Of a stretch of DNA of 34,886 nt, positions 15,104-23,411 are shown piece by piece. Under the pieces are notes generated by a model. That model searched no databases, was not told the origin of the DNA, and was given only the letters and a program-made list of their open reading frames with translations. The DNA is from an uncultured Agathobacter sp. (GTDB lineage: Bacteria > Bacillota > Clostridia > Lachnospirales > Lachnospiraceae): contig CAKRNE010000023.1 of assembly GCA_934365945.1 (NCBI GenBank), positions 1-34,886 of the forward strand, in the 5' to 3' direction. Each line of letters starts with the position of its first letter. Within the stretch, counting starts at the first letter, position 1. A program made the translations under genes and the position numbers.

Positions 15104-15805
15104 TTATCTTCCGTTTAAAATGTTCTCCGGTGTGATCTGCATAATCTCCTCTGCATAATCCTCACCATACTTCTTTGCCACGTACTCATAGCACTTTTTC
15201 AGATTGCAGACACGCTCCTTTGTGCCATGGCTGTCACTGCCTATCACATCCACAAGCCCTGCCTTTAGAAGCTTTTTGGTGTATCTCTTGAACATCCTGC
15301 CATCTATGCCAAGCACTGAATCCGCATTTATCTGTATGAGTGCTCCCATCTCCTGCAAATCCTCGATTCGTCCGATATCCCTCAGGCATTCATATCTCTC
15401 AACATGGGCTATTACCGGTATATATCCTGCAAATATCGCCTCTCTGGTCATCTTGTGTACAAACGACCATTCACTCGAGTGCGAATACTCTGTGAGTATA
15501 TACTGCGTATCCGCCAGTGTATGGCATCGGCCCTCCTGAAAGTCATCTATCATATCTGTTGCCACATGATACTCTGTGCCGAGCTTTAAGTCTATTCCAA
15601 GCTTTTTGGCATATGGTAATAGCTTTTTATAGTGTCTCTCGATTTTGTCCAATGGATGCTTAAACATGCCATGACGCAGATGCGGTGTGAGTATTATTCC
15701 TTTCACGCCCTGCTTTTTGGCTATCTTGAGCATCTCTACCGATTCCTCGAGCGACTTTGAGCCGTCGTCCACTCCGTATAATAAATGGCAATGTATATCT
15801 ATCAA
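15104..15805 (-). CDS. cpsB: PHP-domain tyrosine phosphatase (CpsB/YwqE)
   Basis: A 233-aa manganese-dependent protein-tyrosine phosphatase of the PHP family, which resets CpsD. Metal ligands are visible in DIHCHLLYGVDDGS, LTPHLRHG, IPVIAHVERY and GSDSHG. The start is a TTG at 15805, ten bases after GGAGG; the nearby ATG at 15814 is out of frame. First gene of the operon, 37 bases downstream of a consensus promoter. No glycosyltransferases follow, so this regulatory module is separate from any polysaccharide synthesis cluster. Confidence 0.93.
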   Translation of the reverse strand: MIDIHCHLLYGVDDGSKSLEESVEMLKIAKKQGVKGIILTPHLRHGMFKHPLDKIERHYKKLLPYAKKLGIDLKLGTEYHVATDMIDDFQEGRCHTLADTQYILTEYSHSSEWSFVHKMTREAIFAGYIPVIAHVERYECLRDIGRIEDLQEMGALIQINADSVLGIDGRMFKRYTKKLLKAGLVDVIGSDSHGTKERVCNLKKCYEYVAKKYGEDYAEEIMQITPENILNGR

Positions 15806-15841
15806 AATTCATGGTCCTCCGTTTTGTTTTCCTGAACTATC

Positions 15842-15870
15842 ATTATACTATATACAGTTTTTTCGTGCAA
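15842..15870 (-). promoter_or_regulatory. Sigma-A promoter of the cpsB operon
   Basis: TTGCAC (15870-15865), a 17-bp spacer, and TATAAT (15847-15842) on the minus strand, just upstream of the TTG start of cpsB. A near-consensus vegetative promoter. Confidence 0.8.
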
Positions 15871-15907
15871 TTCTTTAGATATTAAATTTTTCTTCTTTTT
15901 TGTTTGA

Positions 15908-15975
15908 GGTCGTGGCGTAAGCGCCGGGCACCCGGGCAGCTCACACGCACTCCCGCGCCTGCTACGCTACGCTGC
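15908..15975. repeat. GC-rich palindromic patch
   Basis: A short stretch far richer in G+C than its surroundings. It holds the hairpin GGCGTAAGCGCC, the palindrome-like CCGGGCACCCGGG, and the tandem GCTACGCTACGCTGC. It separates the cpsB promoter from the truncated recombinase and has no reading frame of note. It looks like a dispersed palindromic repeat or mobile-element edge; copies elsewhere in the genome would be expected. Confidence 0.4.
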
Positions 15976-15994
15976 TAAGAGGACTGTACGAATT

Positions 15995-16483
15995 ATGCCT
16001 TGGGGTGGTTCTATGCTTGACGAAACCGGCATGAGAATATCAGAACTTTGTTCTTTAAAAATCAATGACGTGAATTTGTACGACGGAACCATTCTTATCT
16101 ATGGAAAAGGTGACAAGGAGCGCCGTATCCAAATTGGAAATGAATCCGTGATGAATATTTTAGCAGAATATAATGGCACTTTTGGCAAAGAAAGGCAAAC
16201 CTGCAACAACTTTTTCGTAAATCAATCGGGAAAAGCACTGTCCGATCAGTCTGTGCGCAGAATGATTAACAAATATACCGCTCTAGCCTCCATAGACCAA
16301 CACATAACGCCTCATATGTTTCGCCACACCTTTGCAACAAGTCTTTTAGAAGCTGACGTTGATATTCGTTATATTCAGGAAATGCTAGGACATAGCTCCA
16401 TTAATATTACAGAAATTTATACACATATTACAGTATCTAAGCAAAGAGACATCCTTGCCACAAAACACCCTCGGAAAAATTAA
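15995..16483 (+). pseudogene. Tyrosine recombinase/integrase, N-terminally truncated
   Basis: The catalytic domain of an XerC/D-like site-specific recombinase. The first catalytic Arg is in TGMRISEL, HxxR is in HMFRHTFATS, the second His is in LGHSSI, and the nucleophile Tyr is in IYTHIT. The N-terminal SAM-like core-binding domain is missing: the frame begins about 13 residues before the first catalytic Arg, and no upstream frame supplies it. It directly abuts a methyltransferase fragment, so this is debris of an integrated element and probably not functional. Confidence 0.8.
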
Positions 16484-16737
16484 TAGTTGATTTAGGATGT
16501 GCAACCGGATTATGGTTAGAGCTTCTTAACGGAATTATGCCATTGGATTGTGAATTTATTGGTATTGATAGCGATATTCAATCCTTGGAAATAGCAAATT
16601 CCAGAAGTAAGTCATGGTCTCGAAAAACAGCATTTTTGCGATTAGATATAGAAAAAGATGTTACATCAATTCCCTCTGCTGATATGATTTTAGCCTCGTA
16701 TTTTTTGACACTACCTAACATAAGAAGGAGGATATAA
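16471..16737 (+). pseudogene. SAM-dependent methyltransferase fragment
   Basis: A frame reading LIVDLGCATGLWLELL, then FIGIDSD, covers motifs I and II of a class I methyltransferase and ends about 80 residues later at 16737. The start of the gene and the C-terminal half are missing. It is fused directly to the 3' end of the recombinase fragment and overlaps it out of frame. No function is expected. Confidence 0.65.
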
Positions 16738-16739
16738 CT

Positions 16740-16939
16740 ATGGTCGCAGCTAATCAACTAAAAAAATCCGAAAGAAACATTGACTTAACCAATCTCAACT
16801 TGCCGATGCTACTGGTTACAGCGTCAAAACCATCTGGCAAGTAGAAACTGGTAAACAGAATCCATCTAGTGAATTTATGTTCCGAATGGTAGCATCTTTC
16901 AATATGCTCATGAAAGATTTATTTGAAATCAAAAAATAA
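16740..16939 (+). pseudogene. XRE-family regulator, frameshifted
   Basis: A perfect AAGGAGG lies nine bases before the ATG at 16740. The first frame (MVAANQLKKSERN) ends early. From about 16785 the next frame reads QSQLADATGYSVKTIWQVE, then GKQNPSS and the end of a helix-turn-helix domain to the stop at 16939. A one-base change near 16780 would join them into a roughly 65-residue Cro/CI-like protein. The methyltransferase remnant ends just upstream. Confidence 0.65.
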
Positions 16940-16944
16940 CAAAA

Positions 16945-16985
16945 AGCCAAGGATTACCCACCATACACAGTGAGTAATCCTTTTT
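16945..16985 (+). terminator. Intrinsic terminator after the XRE remnant
   Basis: GGATTAC...CAC pairs with GTG...GTAATCC (16951-16980), followed by TTTTT on the plus strand. An AAAAAG run before the stem makes it partly bidirectional, so it may also serve the minus-strand operon ending at 17087. Confidence 0.7.
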
Positions 16986-17086
16986 CTTACATTGAATCGC
17001 TTAAAAACTATTAACGATTCCCTAAGATACGTTCATAATAAAAATCCTCAGCATTTTCATATTACAAGTCTACCTATATTTCTATG

Positions 17087-17791
17087 CTATCTAAGATTTT
17101 CCACATATTCTTCCAAGCACAATCCACTCTGATGAATCTCCTCTGCTGCTTCTTTTCCCACATAGCGATAATGCCACGGTTCATTAGCAACTCCTGTAAT
17201 GCTTGTCTTTCCGGACGGATATCTTTGAATAAATCCGTATTTGTATGAATTATCTAGTAACCAGTTATAAACATCATCACGAGAACATTTAGAAGTATCT
17301 GCATTGATATCTACCGCAAGTCCAAGCTGATGTTCACTTGTCCCCGGCAATGCAACCCATTCCATTGCTGTTTCCTCTGCCATGTGTTTTGTATAACCTT
17401 CACTGCGATATGCGTCTATCTTGTCATCTAAAATCTGTTGTTGCTCCTCTGCGGTTCTGTAACCATCTCTAACAAACGGATATACCCCCGCATTTCTCGC
17501 ATCATCAAACATTTCCTGCAAATATGGATAGATTCTGGACTCTATTTTCTGACCATTACTCAATTCCATGAGATCAATTTCATAATCATCTGGAATATAG
17601 TTGTCTCGGTTTACTATCATCAACTTCCATCCATACTTATCACTTGCAATGTGATGTTCTTCCTGTTTTATAATACCAAAACCTTGTAGCTTGACCGTAT
17701 CATTGGTTGCAAATGTATGTCCTACATAAATAATCAAGAAAAGAACGAACAACAGAGTTATCTTTTTCAGAAAACTCTTTTTCCTTTTCAT
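17087..17791 (-). CDS. D-alanyl-D-alanine carboxypeptidase, M15 (VanY-like)
   Basis: A 234-aa extracytoplasmic zinc peptidase that trims the terminal D-Ala of peptidoglycan stem peptides. A basic N-terminus and one signal-anchor helix (about 10-28) precede the M15B domain. The zinc ligands are in SEHQLGLAVDIN (HxxxxxxD) and EPWHYRYVG. The start codon directly follows the stop of the ABC permease gene, whose end holds the GGAG ribosome binding site. Last gene of the sigma factor/ABC operon, which implies a cell-wall stress role. No vanH/A/X genes accompany it, so resistance to glycopeptides is not implied. Confidence 0.9.
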   Translation of the reverse strand: MKRKKSFLKKITLLFVLFLIIYVGHTFATNDTVKLQGFGIIKQEEHHIASDKYGWKLMIVNRDNYIPDDYEIDLMELSNGQKIESRIYPYLQEMFDDARNAGVYPFVRDGYRTAEEQQQILDDKIDAYRSEGYTKHMAEETAMEWVALPGTSEHQLGLAVDINADTSKCSRDDVYNWLLDNSYKYGFIQRYPSGKTSITGVANEPWHYRYVGKEAAEEIHQSGLCLEEYVENLR

Positions 17792-19015
17792 CTACTTAAT
17801 CTCCGTTTTATGATAGACATGATACATAAGCGGAACCATCAAAACACTTAGGATTGGATAAATGACCAGCATGATTGGTATCGAGCCAACAATCTTACCA
17901 CCAATATGATATAAATCAAATGTATTGATAATCTCATTGATCTGCAGCAAGCGGTCTGGGAACACACCCAATATTCCCGATAAGAAATCGAAATTTGATA
18001 CAAACAGTGGTAAAAACAGGATTGCAAAAGGTATTGTAACCGCAACAACTGCTGTATGCGTCTTTGCTGACACAATCATAGACAGAAACAGGCAAAATAC
18101 TATTCCAATATATCCGGCAATTACCGTGAGCAAATACAACTGCATATAGGTAATATTGTAAAAAGATTTCCAATGCCAGAAGCCTGTCTGTATCATGACA
18201 TTTCCACCTTGCGATCCAAGACATCCCAATACCACAAGTGAATACAGCGATATTACAATAAAGTAGATAGCTGATACCACGATAAATCCTGCCATGATCT
18301 TTGCTCTCGTTCCCCTATCCCTTCCGTATTTTGTTGAGAAAAATATGGATTCTGATTTCCAACTAAATTCATTGGAAAAGATACCAGACACCAAGAATGC
18401 TGACACAAGCATAATGAGCATAATAATCGTCTGAGCGTAACTCAGTGCTGATTTCCAGCCATCATAGTCCTCATAGTATAAAGGTACTTTCATCTCACTG
18501 TACTGCTCTATCAAAAATGCTTTCTCATTTTCATCGAATAAACCATCGGCGTCTTCGGAATTCAACCATTTTTCCAAACTCTTTCCACGGTTCTCATAGA
18601 TCTGTCCCACTTCTTCTTTCGATAAAGAATCAATCCGATAATAGTTGAAATCTCTAAATTCGCAAAATCCCATATTGATCATGTCCTTTATTTCTGAAAA
18701 CCCTTGTACCTTGGAATCATGCAATAAGTTAGCAGAATCATCTCCTGGGCGAATTGGATATTCTTCACTGATTTTTTTATATTCATCCATAACCGCTTGT
18801 AATGCTGCTTCATCTAAAACACCTTCCCACTTCTGCTTTTCTTCCCGCAGACTCTTTGCTGCTGCGATTCCTGTATGAGATTTGCCCTGCTCATCCAAAA
18901 AACTGACATTCGTGATTGCGAAATAGCAGGATATCAAAAGTGAAAATAACAACACGACCAATGATACTTTACTGATGCTCTTAGAAAAGATTTTCTTAAT
19001 TTCATATCTGATCAT
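17792..19015 (-). CDS. ABC-2 type transporter permease
   Basis: A 407-aa membrane protein. It has an N-terminal helix (about 15-35), a long extracellular segment (about 40-190) without helices, then about five further helices. This topology is seen in ABC-2 permeases of bacitracin/lantibiotic-type exporters and sigma-linked transporters. Its ATG overlaps the stop of the ATPase gene by 4 bases, and its stop is adjacent to the VanY gene. The substrate is unknown; a role in envelope defence is inferred from the neighbours. Confidence 0.85.
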   Translation of the reverse strand: MIRYEIKKIFSKSISKVSLVVLLFSLLISCYFAITNVSFLDEQGKSHTGIAAAKSLREEKQKWEGVLDEAALQAVMDEYKKISEEYPIRPGDDSANLLHDSKVQGFSEIKDMINMGFCEFRDFNYYRIDSLSKEEVGQIYENRGKSLEKWLNSEDADGLFDENEKAFLIEQYSEMKVPLYYEDYDGWKSALSYAQTIIMLIMLVSAFLVSGIFSNEFSWKSESIFFSTKYGRDRGTRAKIMAGFIVVSAIYFIVISLYSLVVLGCLGSQGGNVMIQTGFWHWKSFYNITYMQLYLLTVIAGYIGIVFCLFLSMIVSAKTHTAVVAVTIPFAILFLPLFVSNFDFLSGILGVFPDRLLQINEIINTFDLYHIGGKIVGSIPIMLVIYPILSVLMVPLMYHVYHKTEIK

Positions 19016-19890
19016 TCCATCTCACCACCCTTTTCACCAAAATAATATAAGAACACATCCTCCAATGTCGGCTCCACCACAAATGCTCCAGCAATCGGTG
19101 GCTCACTGGCAATAATACGAAGGTTCACCATTCCCCTTTCCGCTTTCATATTAGACACCTTCAATTCTTTCATCATCTTTGTTGCATCTGCCTGTGATAC
19201 TTCACACGCATATACCTTTTCCCGCATAGAAGCAATTGTCTGATCCAGATTTCCCTGCTGCATAATCTGTCCATCCTTCATCAGCCAGATTTCATTGGCA
19301 ATATACTCCACATCTGAAACAATATGCGTCGATAAAATAACGATCCGGTCCTCTGACAGCTCACTGATCAGATTCCTAAAACGCACCCTTTCCGTTGGAT
19401 CAAGTCCAGCCGTAGGCTCATCCAGAATAAGAATTTTTGGATTGTTTAGCATTGCCTGGGCAATTCCTGCTCTACGTTTCATTCCGCCGGACAGCTTCTT
19501 CATCTTCTTATTTGCTGACTTTGTAAGTCCAACCTGTGCAAGCAAGTCCTTTACCCGTTTACCAGCAACCATTGGTCGAATACCCTTTAAGCTGGCAATA
19601 TACAGTAAATAGTCTTTTACTGTGAAATCCGGATAGAATCCGAACTCCTGAGGTAAGTATCCAAGCAAATTTCGATATTCTCCATCCATTTTGAAAATAT
19701 CCTTTCCATCGCACAGAATCTGTCCACTTGTCGGTGTCAAAAGGGTACAGATCATTCGCATAAGCGTTGTCTTTCCTGCACCATTCACACCTAAAAGTCC
19801 ATATACTCCATTCTCTATCGTCAGGTTTAGGTTCTCTACTGCCCGAAAGTCACCAAACTTTCTTGTAACATTAACCATTTGTAGTTTCAT
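19012..19890 (-). CDS. ABC transporter ATP-binding protein
   Basis: A 292-aa ABC ATPase. Walker A is GVNGAGKTTLMR, the Q-loop is YLPQEFGFY, the signature is LSGGMKRRAGIAQ, Walker B is ILILDEPTAGLD, and the switch His is in LSTHIVSDVE. The C-terminal tail (about 215-292) matches the regulatory extension of drug/antibiotic exporters. I choose the ATG at 19890 because GGAGGGAAATC lies just before it; an in-frame ATG 66 bases upstream lies inside the preceding gene. The start overlaps the previous gene by 20 bases and its stop overlaps the permease gene. All point to one operon. Confidence 0.93.
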   Translation of the reverse strand: MKLQMVNVTRKFGDFRAVENLNLTIENGVYGLLGVNGAGKTTLMRMICTLLTPTSGQILCDGKDIFKMDGEYRNLLGYLPQEFGFYPDFTVKDYLLYIASLKGIRPMVAGKRVKDLLAQVGLTKSANKKMKKLSGGMKRRAGIAQAMLNNPKILILDEPTAGLDPTERVRFRNLISELSEDRIVILSTHIVSDVEYIANEIWLMKDGQIMQQGNLDQTIASMREKVYACEVSQADATKMMKELKVSNMKAERGMVNLRIIASEPPIAGAFVVEPTLEDVFLYYFGEKGGEME

Positions 19891-20641
19891 ATTGATTTCC
19901 CTCCATTGTCCAACATAAGCGATTGCAGTCATGTATTGCCTTATACACTGCACCAATCAGGAAACAGCTTGCTAATCCAAATAAGATACTCCATACAAGA
20001 CATGTAATCTTAGCATAAATAAAATCATTCATTATAACCATCCACCAGATCACACTCCACAAAAAGCAACCGAGCATGGATGCTGCCTCATTCAAAGCGC
20101 TGCTGTTTAACATGGCAAAGCAGATTCCAGCAGCAATGACCATTGGGAACAAAAACTGCACCAAAATATCCATAAACTGCATTCTCATACCCACACAGCA
20201 AACGAACATAAATAGCGTTATCATAAATACATCCGCCACTCCTATCAAAAATACTCGTGCGGAATAGATCTGTCTGAGGGAATATAGGCACGCTGCCTCA
20301 ATCTGTAAGGAATCACTTTCTTTGTTTCTCCAAAATTCCGGAATGATCATAACGATAAAAAGGACAGAGGAAGTTCCCAGTGTTCTCATCAAATATTCGC
20401 TATCATCCAGATAATTCATGAGAAAAAATGTCACTATCAGTAATGCTGCCTGCAACATCCACCATCTCTTTCGGATCAGCCGAAATTGAGAAAATAAAAA
20501 CTCTCCATAGCTCATCGTATGTTCAGACTGAACTTCCATCATAACTTCCTTCGATTTTTGAATCGTTTCCAGAATCTTTTCTTCTCTTGGAATAACTTTT
20601 GTTTCCGTTTTATAGTTTTGCATCATCTTTTTCAAATTCAT
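19871..20641 (-). CDS. Membrane protein of the ECF sigma operon, 256 aa
   Basis: The family is not recognised. A cytoplasmic N-terminus of about 55 residues (MNLKKMMQNYKTETKV) is followed by about six transmembrane helices. GAGGAGG precedes the ATG. It overlaps the sigma factor gene by 32 bases and the ATPase gene by 20. The position directly after an ECF sigma gene is where a membrane anti-sigma factor is usually encoded, and the cytoplasmic N-terminus could bind sigma. No zinc-finger anti-sigma motif is seen, and an accessory transporter subunit is equally possible. Confidence 0.75.
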   Translation of the reverse strand: MNLKKMMQNYKTETKVIPREEKILETIQKSKEVMMEVQSEHTMSYGEFLFSQFRLIRKRWWMLQAALLIVTFFLMNYLDDSEYLMRTLGTSSVLFIVMIIPEFWRNKESDSLQIEAACLYSLRQIYSARVFLIGVADVFMITLFMFVCCVGMRMQFMDILVQFLFPMVIAAGICFAMLNSSALNEAASMLGCFLWSVIWWMVIMNDFIYAKITCLVWSILFGLASCFLIGAVYKAIHDCNRLCWTMEGNQYETTNG

Positions 20642-21164
20642 CAGAATCCTCCTCTCCCAAAAGTTTTATTAATTCTTCTTTTGCCCCTTTGTGACGGTAC
20701 TTAACCAGTGGCAAACCAATCTGTAAAATATCTGCTACCTCTTTTAGTTTACAGTCTCCAAAATAGATCAGCAGTATCACTTCTCTTAACTCCGGAGCCA
20801 GCCTTCCAAGAGCCTGTTCCACATCCATTCGTTTTTCTTTTCTTTGAATACCACCATCCGAAACCAGCTCTCTTTCCAATATTTCCTGCTCTACACTCTC
20901 TACCTTCCATTTCTTTGCATAGTCCTTACAAAGATTCCTAGCTATTACATACAAATAATTCTTTGCCTTTCCAATGTGCTGATAAGATGCAATATTTTCT
21001 ATAAATCGAAGGAAGGTTTCCTGTGTTAGATCTTCTGCTTCTGTCTGATCCAGACAATGATTTCTACAATACAACAAAATTTCTGCATAATATTTTCGTA
21101 CAAATTTATCAAAAGCATTCTCATCGCCCTGTTTCATTTGTAGAATTAAAAGATAATCATTCAA
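20610..21164 (-). CDS. ECF-family RNA polymerase sigma factor
   Basis: A sigma-70 family factor of about 184 aa. Region 2 (about 15-80) contains ENAFDKFVRKYY, DLTQETFLRFI and YLYVIARNLCKDY. Region 4 (about 115-165) contains LREVILLIYFGDCKLKEVADIL and LVKYRHKGAKEEL. There is no region 3, as usual for ECF factors. I set the start at the TTG at 21164, five bases after AAAGGAGG; an ATG 18 bases upstream lies before that site. It heads a five-gene minus-strand operon with overlapping genes, so it probably controls the ABC transporter and VanY peptidase and its own promoter. Confidence 0.92.
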   Translation of the reverse strand: MNDYLLILQMKQGDENAFDKFVRKYYAEILLYCRNHCLDQTEAEDLTQETFLRFIENIASYQHIGKAKNYLYVIARNLCKDYAKKWKVESVEQEILERELVSDGGIQRKEKRMDVEQALGRLAPELREVILLIYFGDCKLKEVADILQIGLPLVKYRHKGAKEELIKLLGEEDSDEFEKDDAKL

Positions 21165-21340
21165 GTTGCCCTCCTTTCCCATTTTCGGTAATGTATAAAC
21201 GTTTATTCCATTCTAATATGTATAACGACTGACTGCAAAAAAAAGATAGTCCTTTTTCATTAAATTTTTGTATGTGTTTTTGTCTTTTACTTAAAACTAC
21301 ACTCCTCCTCTTCTAATTTCCAATTTATTTTGTTACAATT

Positions 21341-21388
21341 ATAAAAAGGATTACCGAAGCACACAATATGCTTTTACTTCAGTAATCC
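21341..21388 (-). terminator. Intrinsic terminator after the RiPP precursor gene
   Basis: GGATTAC-CGAAG (21348-21359) pairs with CTTC-A-GTAATCC (21377-21388). On the minus strand the stem is followed by TTTTTAT. It lies 94 bases downstream of the precursor stop codon. The rest of 21183-21481 holds no gene; it must include the sigma operon promoter, with an AAACGTTTATACAT stretch near 21190-21205 the most distinctive sequence. Confidence 0.7.
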
Positions 21389-21481
21389 TACAATATCTTT
21401 CATAGTATATTGTTGGTATGCTACGCAAGATTATAATAAACGGGCAGCCCAAAAGTCATTTTCTGTTACAAAATATCTGCA

Positions 21482-21688
21482 CTAGTGTGCTGCATTGTAT
21501 GCCAACTGGTAGTTACCATTTTTATTTGTTGTACCGCCACCACAACTGCACTGACAGTTTGGTACAACTGGCAGCCATGCCGCTGCATACGATACATTAC
21601 GTCCGCTAGTACATACACAATGGCATCCGCCGTTAACCATAGTTTCAGAACTCATAGGTGTTTTGTTTAAAGGATTTACAACTCTCAT
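21482..21688 (-). CDS. Cysteine-rich RiPP precursor peptide (CLI_3235-like)
   Basis: A 68-aa peptide starting MRVVNPLNKTPMSSET. It has two tight cysteine clusters, GCHCVCTSG (Cys 22, 24, 26) and NCQCSCGGG (Cys 45, 47, 49), separated by a Tyr/Ala/Trp/Val-rich stretch. The VVNP leader and clustered CxCxC cores fit the clostridial CLI_3235 family of radical SAM-modified peptides, from memory of the family. GAGGAGG precedes the ATG, which overlaps the stop of the maturase fragment (ATGA). The maturase is truncated, so the peptide may be unmodified unless another maturase acts in trans. The likely mature product would carry thioether crosslinks. Confidence 0.75.
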   Translation of the reverse strand: MRVVNPLNKTPMSSETMVNGGCHCVCTSGRNVSYAAAWLPVVPNCQCSCGGGTTNKNGNYQLAYNAAH

Positions 21689-22290
21689 AATAATACCTCC
21701 TCACAATAACCAGCTTTCATCTGCACATTAATGCCATTCTGATCATAGCAGTCTGCATAGCATATATCACATAATCGAAGTGCCCAGCAATTTGAACAAT
21801 TCCTTATTGATTTTTCTTCATATTCGTGTAAGTAATATTTTTTTATTGCTTCCGTATCAACCCCATTGTCTACATTGCCAATACTAGGGGAATCTCCAAC
21901 ACGCTCACATACCTTATATGTTCCATCCGTACATACATATAATCTTCTTTGTCCAGGGATACAACAACCATTACAATAACTAATATTGATTGGAGCATTT
22001 ACATCATACCCTTTTTCTTGTAACTCCAAATAGTAGCTTTCCGGAACAGTTCCTTTACTTGGATATTCTGCTGGTCCATCCATGCTGAGAACAATGCTAA
22101 GATTTGGAACTTGTCCCAAATAATCAGCAATTTTCTCTGTCATTAATGTCAGATTCGTGGTGAACGAAAAACTTAAGTTACACTCTGTCAGATTAGCTAG
22201 GGCATAATCTATACATTGTTTCATAACTTTAAAATTGACCAGTGGCTTCCCCACCATAAGCAGTCGAACATTACCACGGTCAAATGGAGA
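21685..22290 (-). pseudogene. Radical SAM/SPASM peptide maturase, lacking its N-terminus
   Basis: The open frame covers the end of a radical SAM barrel, starting at the GGEPL-equivalent (VGKPLVNF), and a C-terminal SPASM domain with ISYCNGCCIPG and CSNCWALRLCDICYADC. This pattern matches the CcpM type maturase that pairs with CLI_3235-type peptides. The region before it, including the CxxxCxxC motif that binds the catalytic 4Fe-4S cluster, is absent: a TGA lies at 22293-22291, and upstream DNA leads into a divergent agrB gene. It cannot be catalytic as it stands. Its stop overlaps the precursor start by 4 bases, which shows the ancestral order was maturase then peptide. Confidence 0.8.
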
Positions 22291-22393
22291 TCACTGATAA
22301 AGATAATGAATTTCAAGTCGTGGTCATTCTATATGGTGCTGACTCGAACGAACAACCAACCACATAACTTATTAAATATCAAAGGACTATACT

Positions 22394-22924
22394 ATGGAAT
22401 ATATCTCAAAAAAACTAACGGACTATATTTTAAAGAAAGGAATGATTACCGAGGAATTAACTGAAGTATATGAATATGGATTTCAATGCTTTTTAGAATT
22501 TTCTCTGAGTACTCTGTGTAGTATTATCATTGCAATTTTTCTAAATATGTTACCCGAATGCCTTTTCTTCTTCCTGATTTTCATTCCAATGCGATCATTC
22601 GGCGGTGGCGTACATATGAAAACATACCTTGCCTGCTTTATTGGCTCCTGTCTGTTATTGACATCAACCATGCTTGCAGTAAAATATTTATCTGTTCCAA
22701 TCTATTTTTCTTTGGGATTGTATATAATTTCTGCTATCTTAGTTATGATAATCGGACCTGTGAATCATCCGAATCGAGAAGTGGATTGCCAAGAGAACCA
22801 TACCTTCATGCGGAAGACATACCTCACACTGCTACTCAGCCTTATATATGCTGTATTTTTATTTACATTAAATCTACAAGATATATGTTTCTTCAAGCAC
22901 TCGTGTTTTTTATTATATTTGTGA
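22394..22924 (+). CDS. agrB: AgrB-like peptide-processing membrane protease, probably frameshifted
   Basis: An AgrB-family cysteine endopeptidase that cleaves and cyclises AgrD pheromone precursors. The catalytic pair is present: His74 and Cys81 in PMRSFGGGVHMKTYLAC, with the family spacing of 7. AAAGGA precedes the ATG. The open frame ends at 176 aa with a poor C-terminus (CFFKHSCFLLYL). From about 22885 the neighbouring frame reads FLQALVFFIIFVTSLIGRL and ends with LYKD at 22959, which looks like a normal AgrB last helix. A one-base indel near 22870-22885 would join them. No AgrD gene or AgrC/AgrA pair is adjacent, and the next sequence is a transposase remnant. Confidence 0.8.
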   Translation: MEYISKKLTDYILKKGMITEELTEVYEYGFQCFLEFSLSTLCSIIIAIFLNMLPECLFFFLIFIPMRSFGGGVHMKTYLACFIGSCLLLTSTMLAVKYLSVPIYFSLGLYIISAILVMIIGPVNHPNREVDCQENHTFMRKTYLTLLLSLIYAVFLFTLNLQDICFFKHSCFLLYL

Positions 22925-22991
22925 CATCGTTAATCGGTCGGTTACTGTATAAGGACTAATCTCTCGCCTGCAGAACCTTCTGAATCTTTTG

Positions 22992-23378
22992 TTATAATTC
23001 CTGTAGCCTCTGGAAATATTGTTTCTTCAGAGCTGCAGGGACATCATTATCAAGCGTTCTTATATCATCATAATCTTTCTCTTTCACAGACCTACGATTC
23101 TCATAGAACCACTGCCAACACCAATTACGCAATAAACTTTCTGCCAGCCTCTCCGGGTCAGAAAAGACCTCATCTATCATAACTGACTTTACATGTCCAC
23201 TTTTTGGTAGTGTCAAAAGCGTTACCGGATCAATACTCGGACGTCCCATGCCATCCGAATAAGTATCACGAACAAGGTCATAAATAAATGACCAGTCGAT
23301 TGCTTTATCGATAATTCGAAGAAGATGATCCTGTGGAACAAGATCAACGCTTGTGACAATATTCCTGTCTGTTGCCAT
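22992..23378 (-). pseudogene. IS1182-like transposase N-terminal remnant
   Basis: A 128-aa frame starting VDLVPQDHLLRIIDKAIDWS and containing GRPSIDPVTLLTL, the N-terminal signature of IS1182-family transposases. After about residue 60 it no longer matches the expected continuation and no DDE catalytic residues are present, so the gene has suffered internal and C-terminal deletion. No flanking inverted repeats were found. It lies between the agrB gene and the Fic gene. Confidence 0.65.
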
Positions 23379-23411
23379 TTTGGAAAATCCCGATTCATTG
23401 AGATTTCAAGT

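Noticed and set aside
19012..19956. Longer ABC ATPase starting at 19956
   Set aside because: The first 22 codons lie inside the preceding gene and the only good ribosome binding site is before the ATG at 19890.
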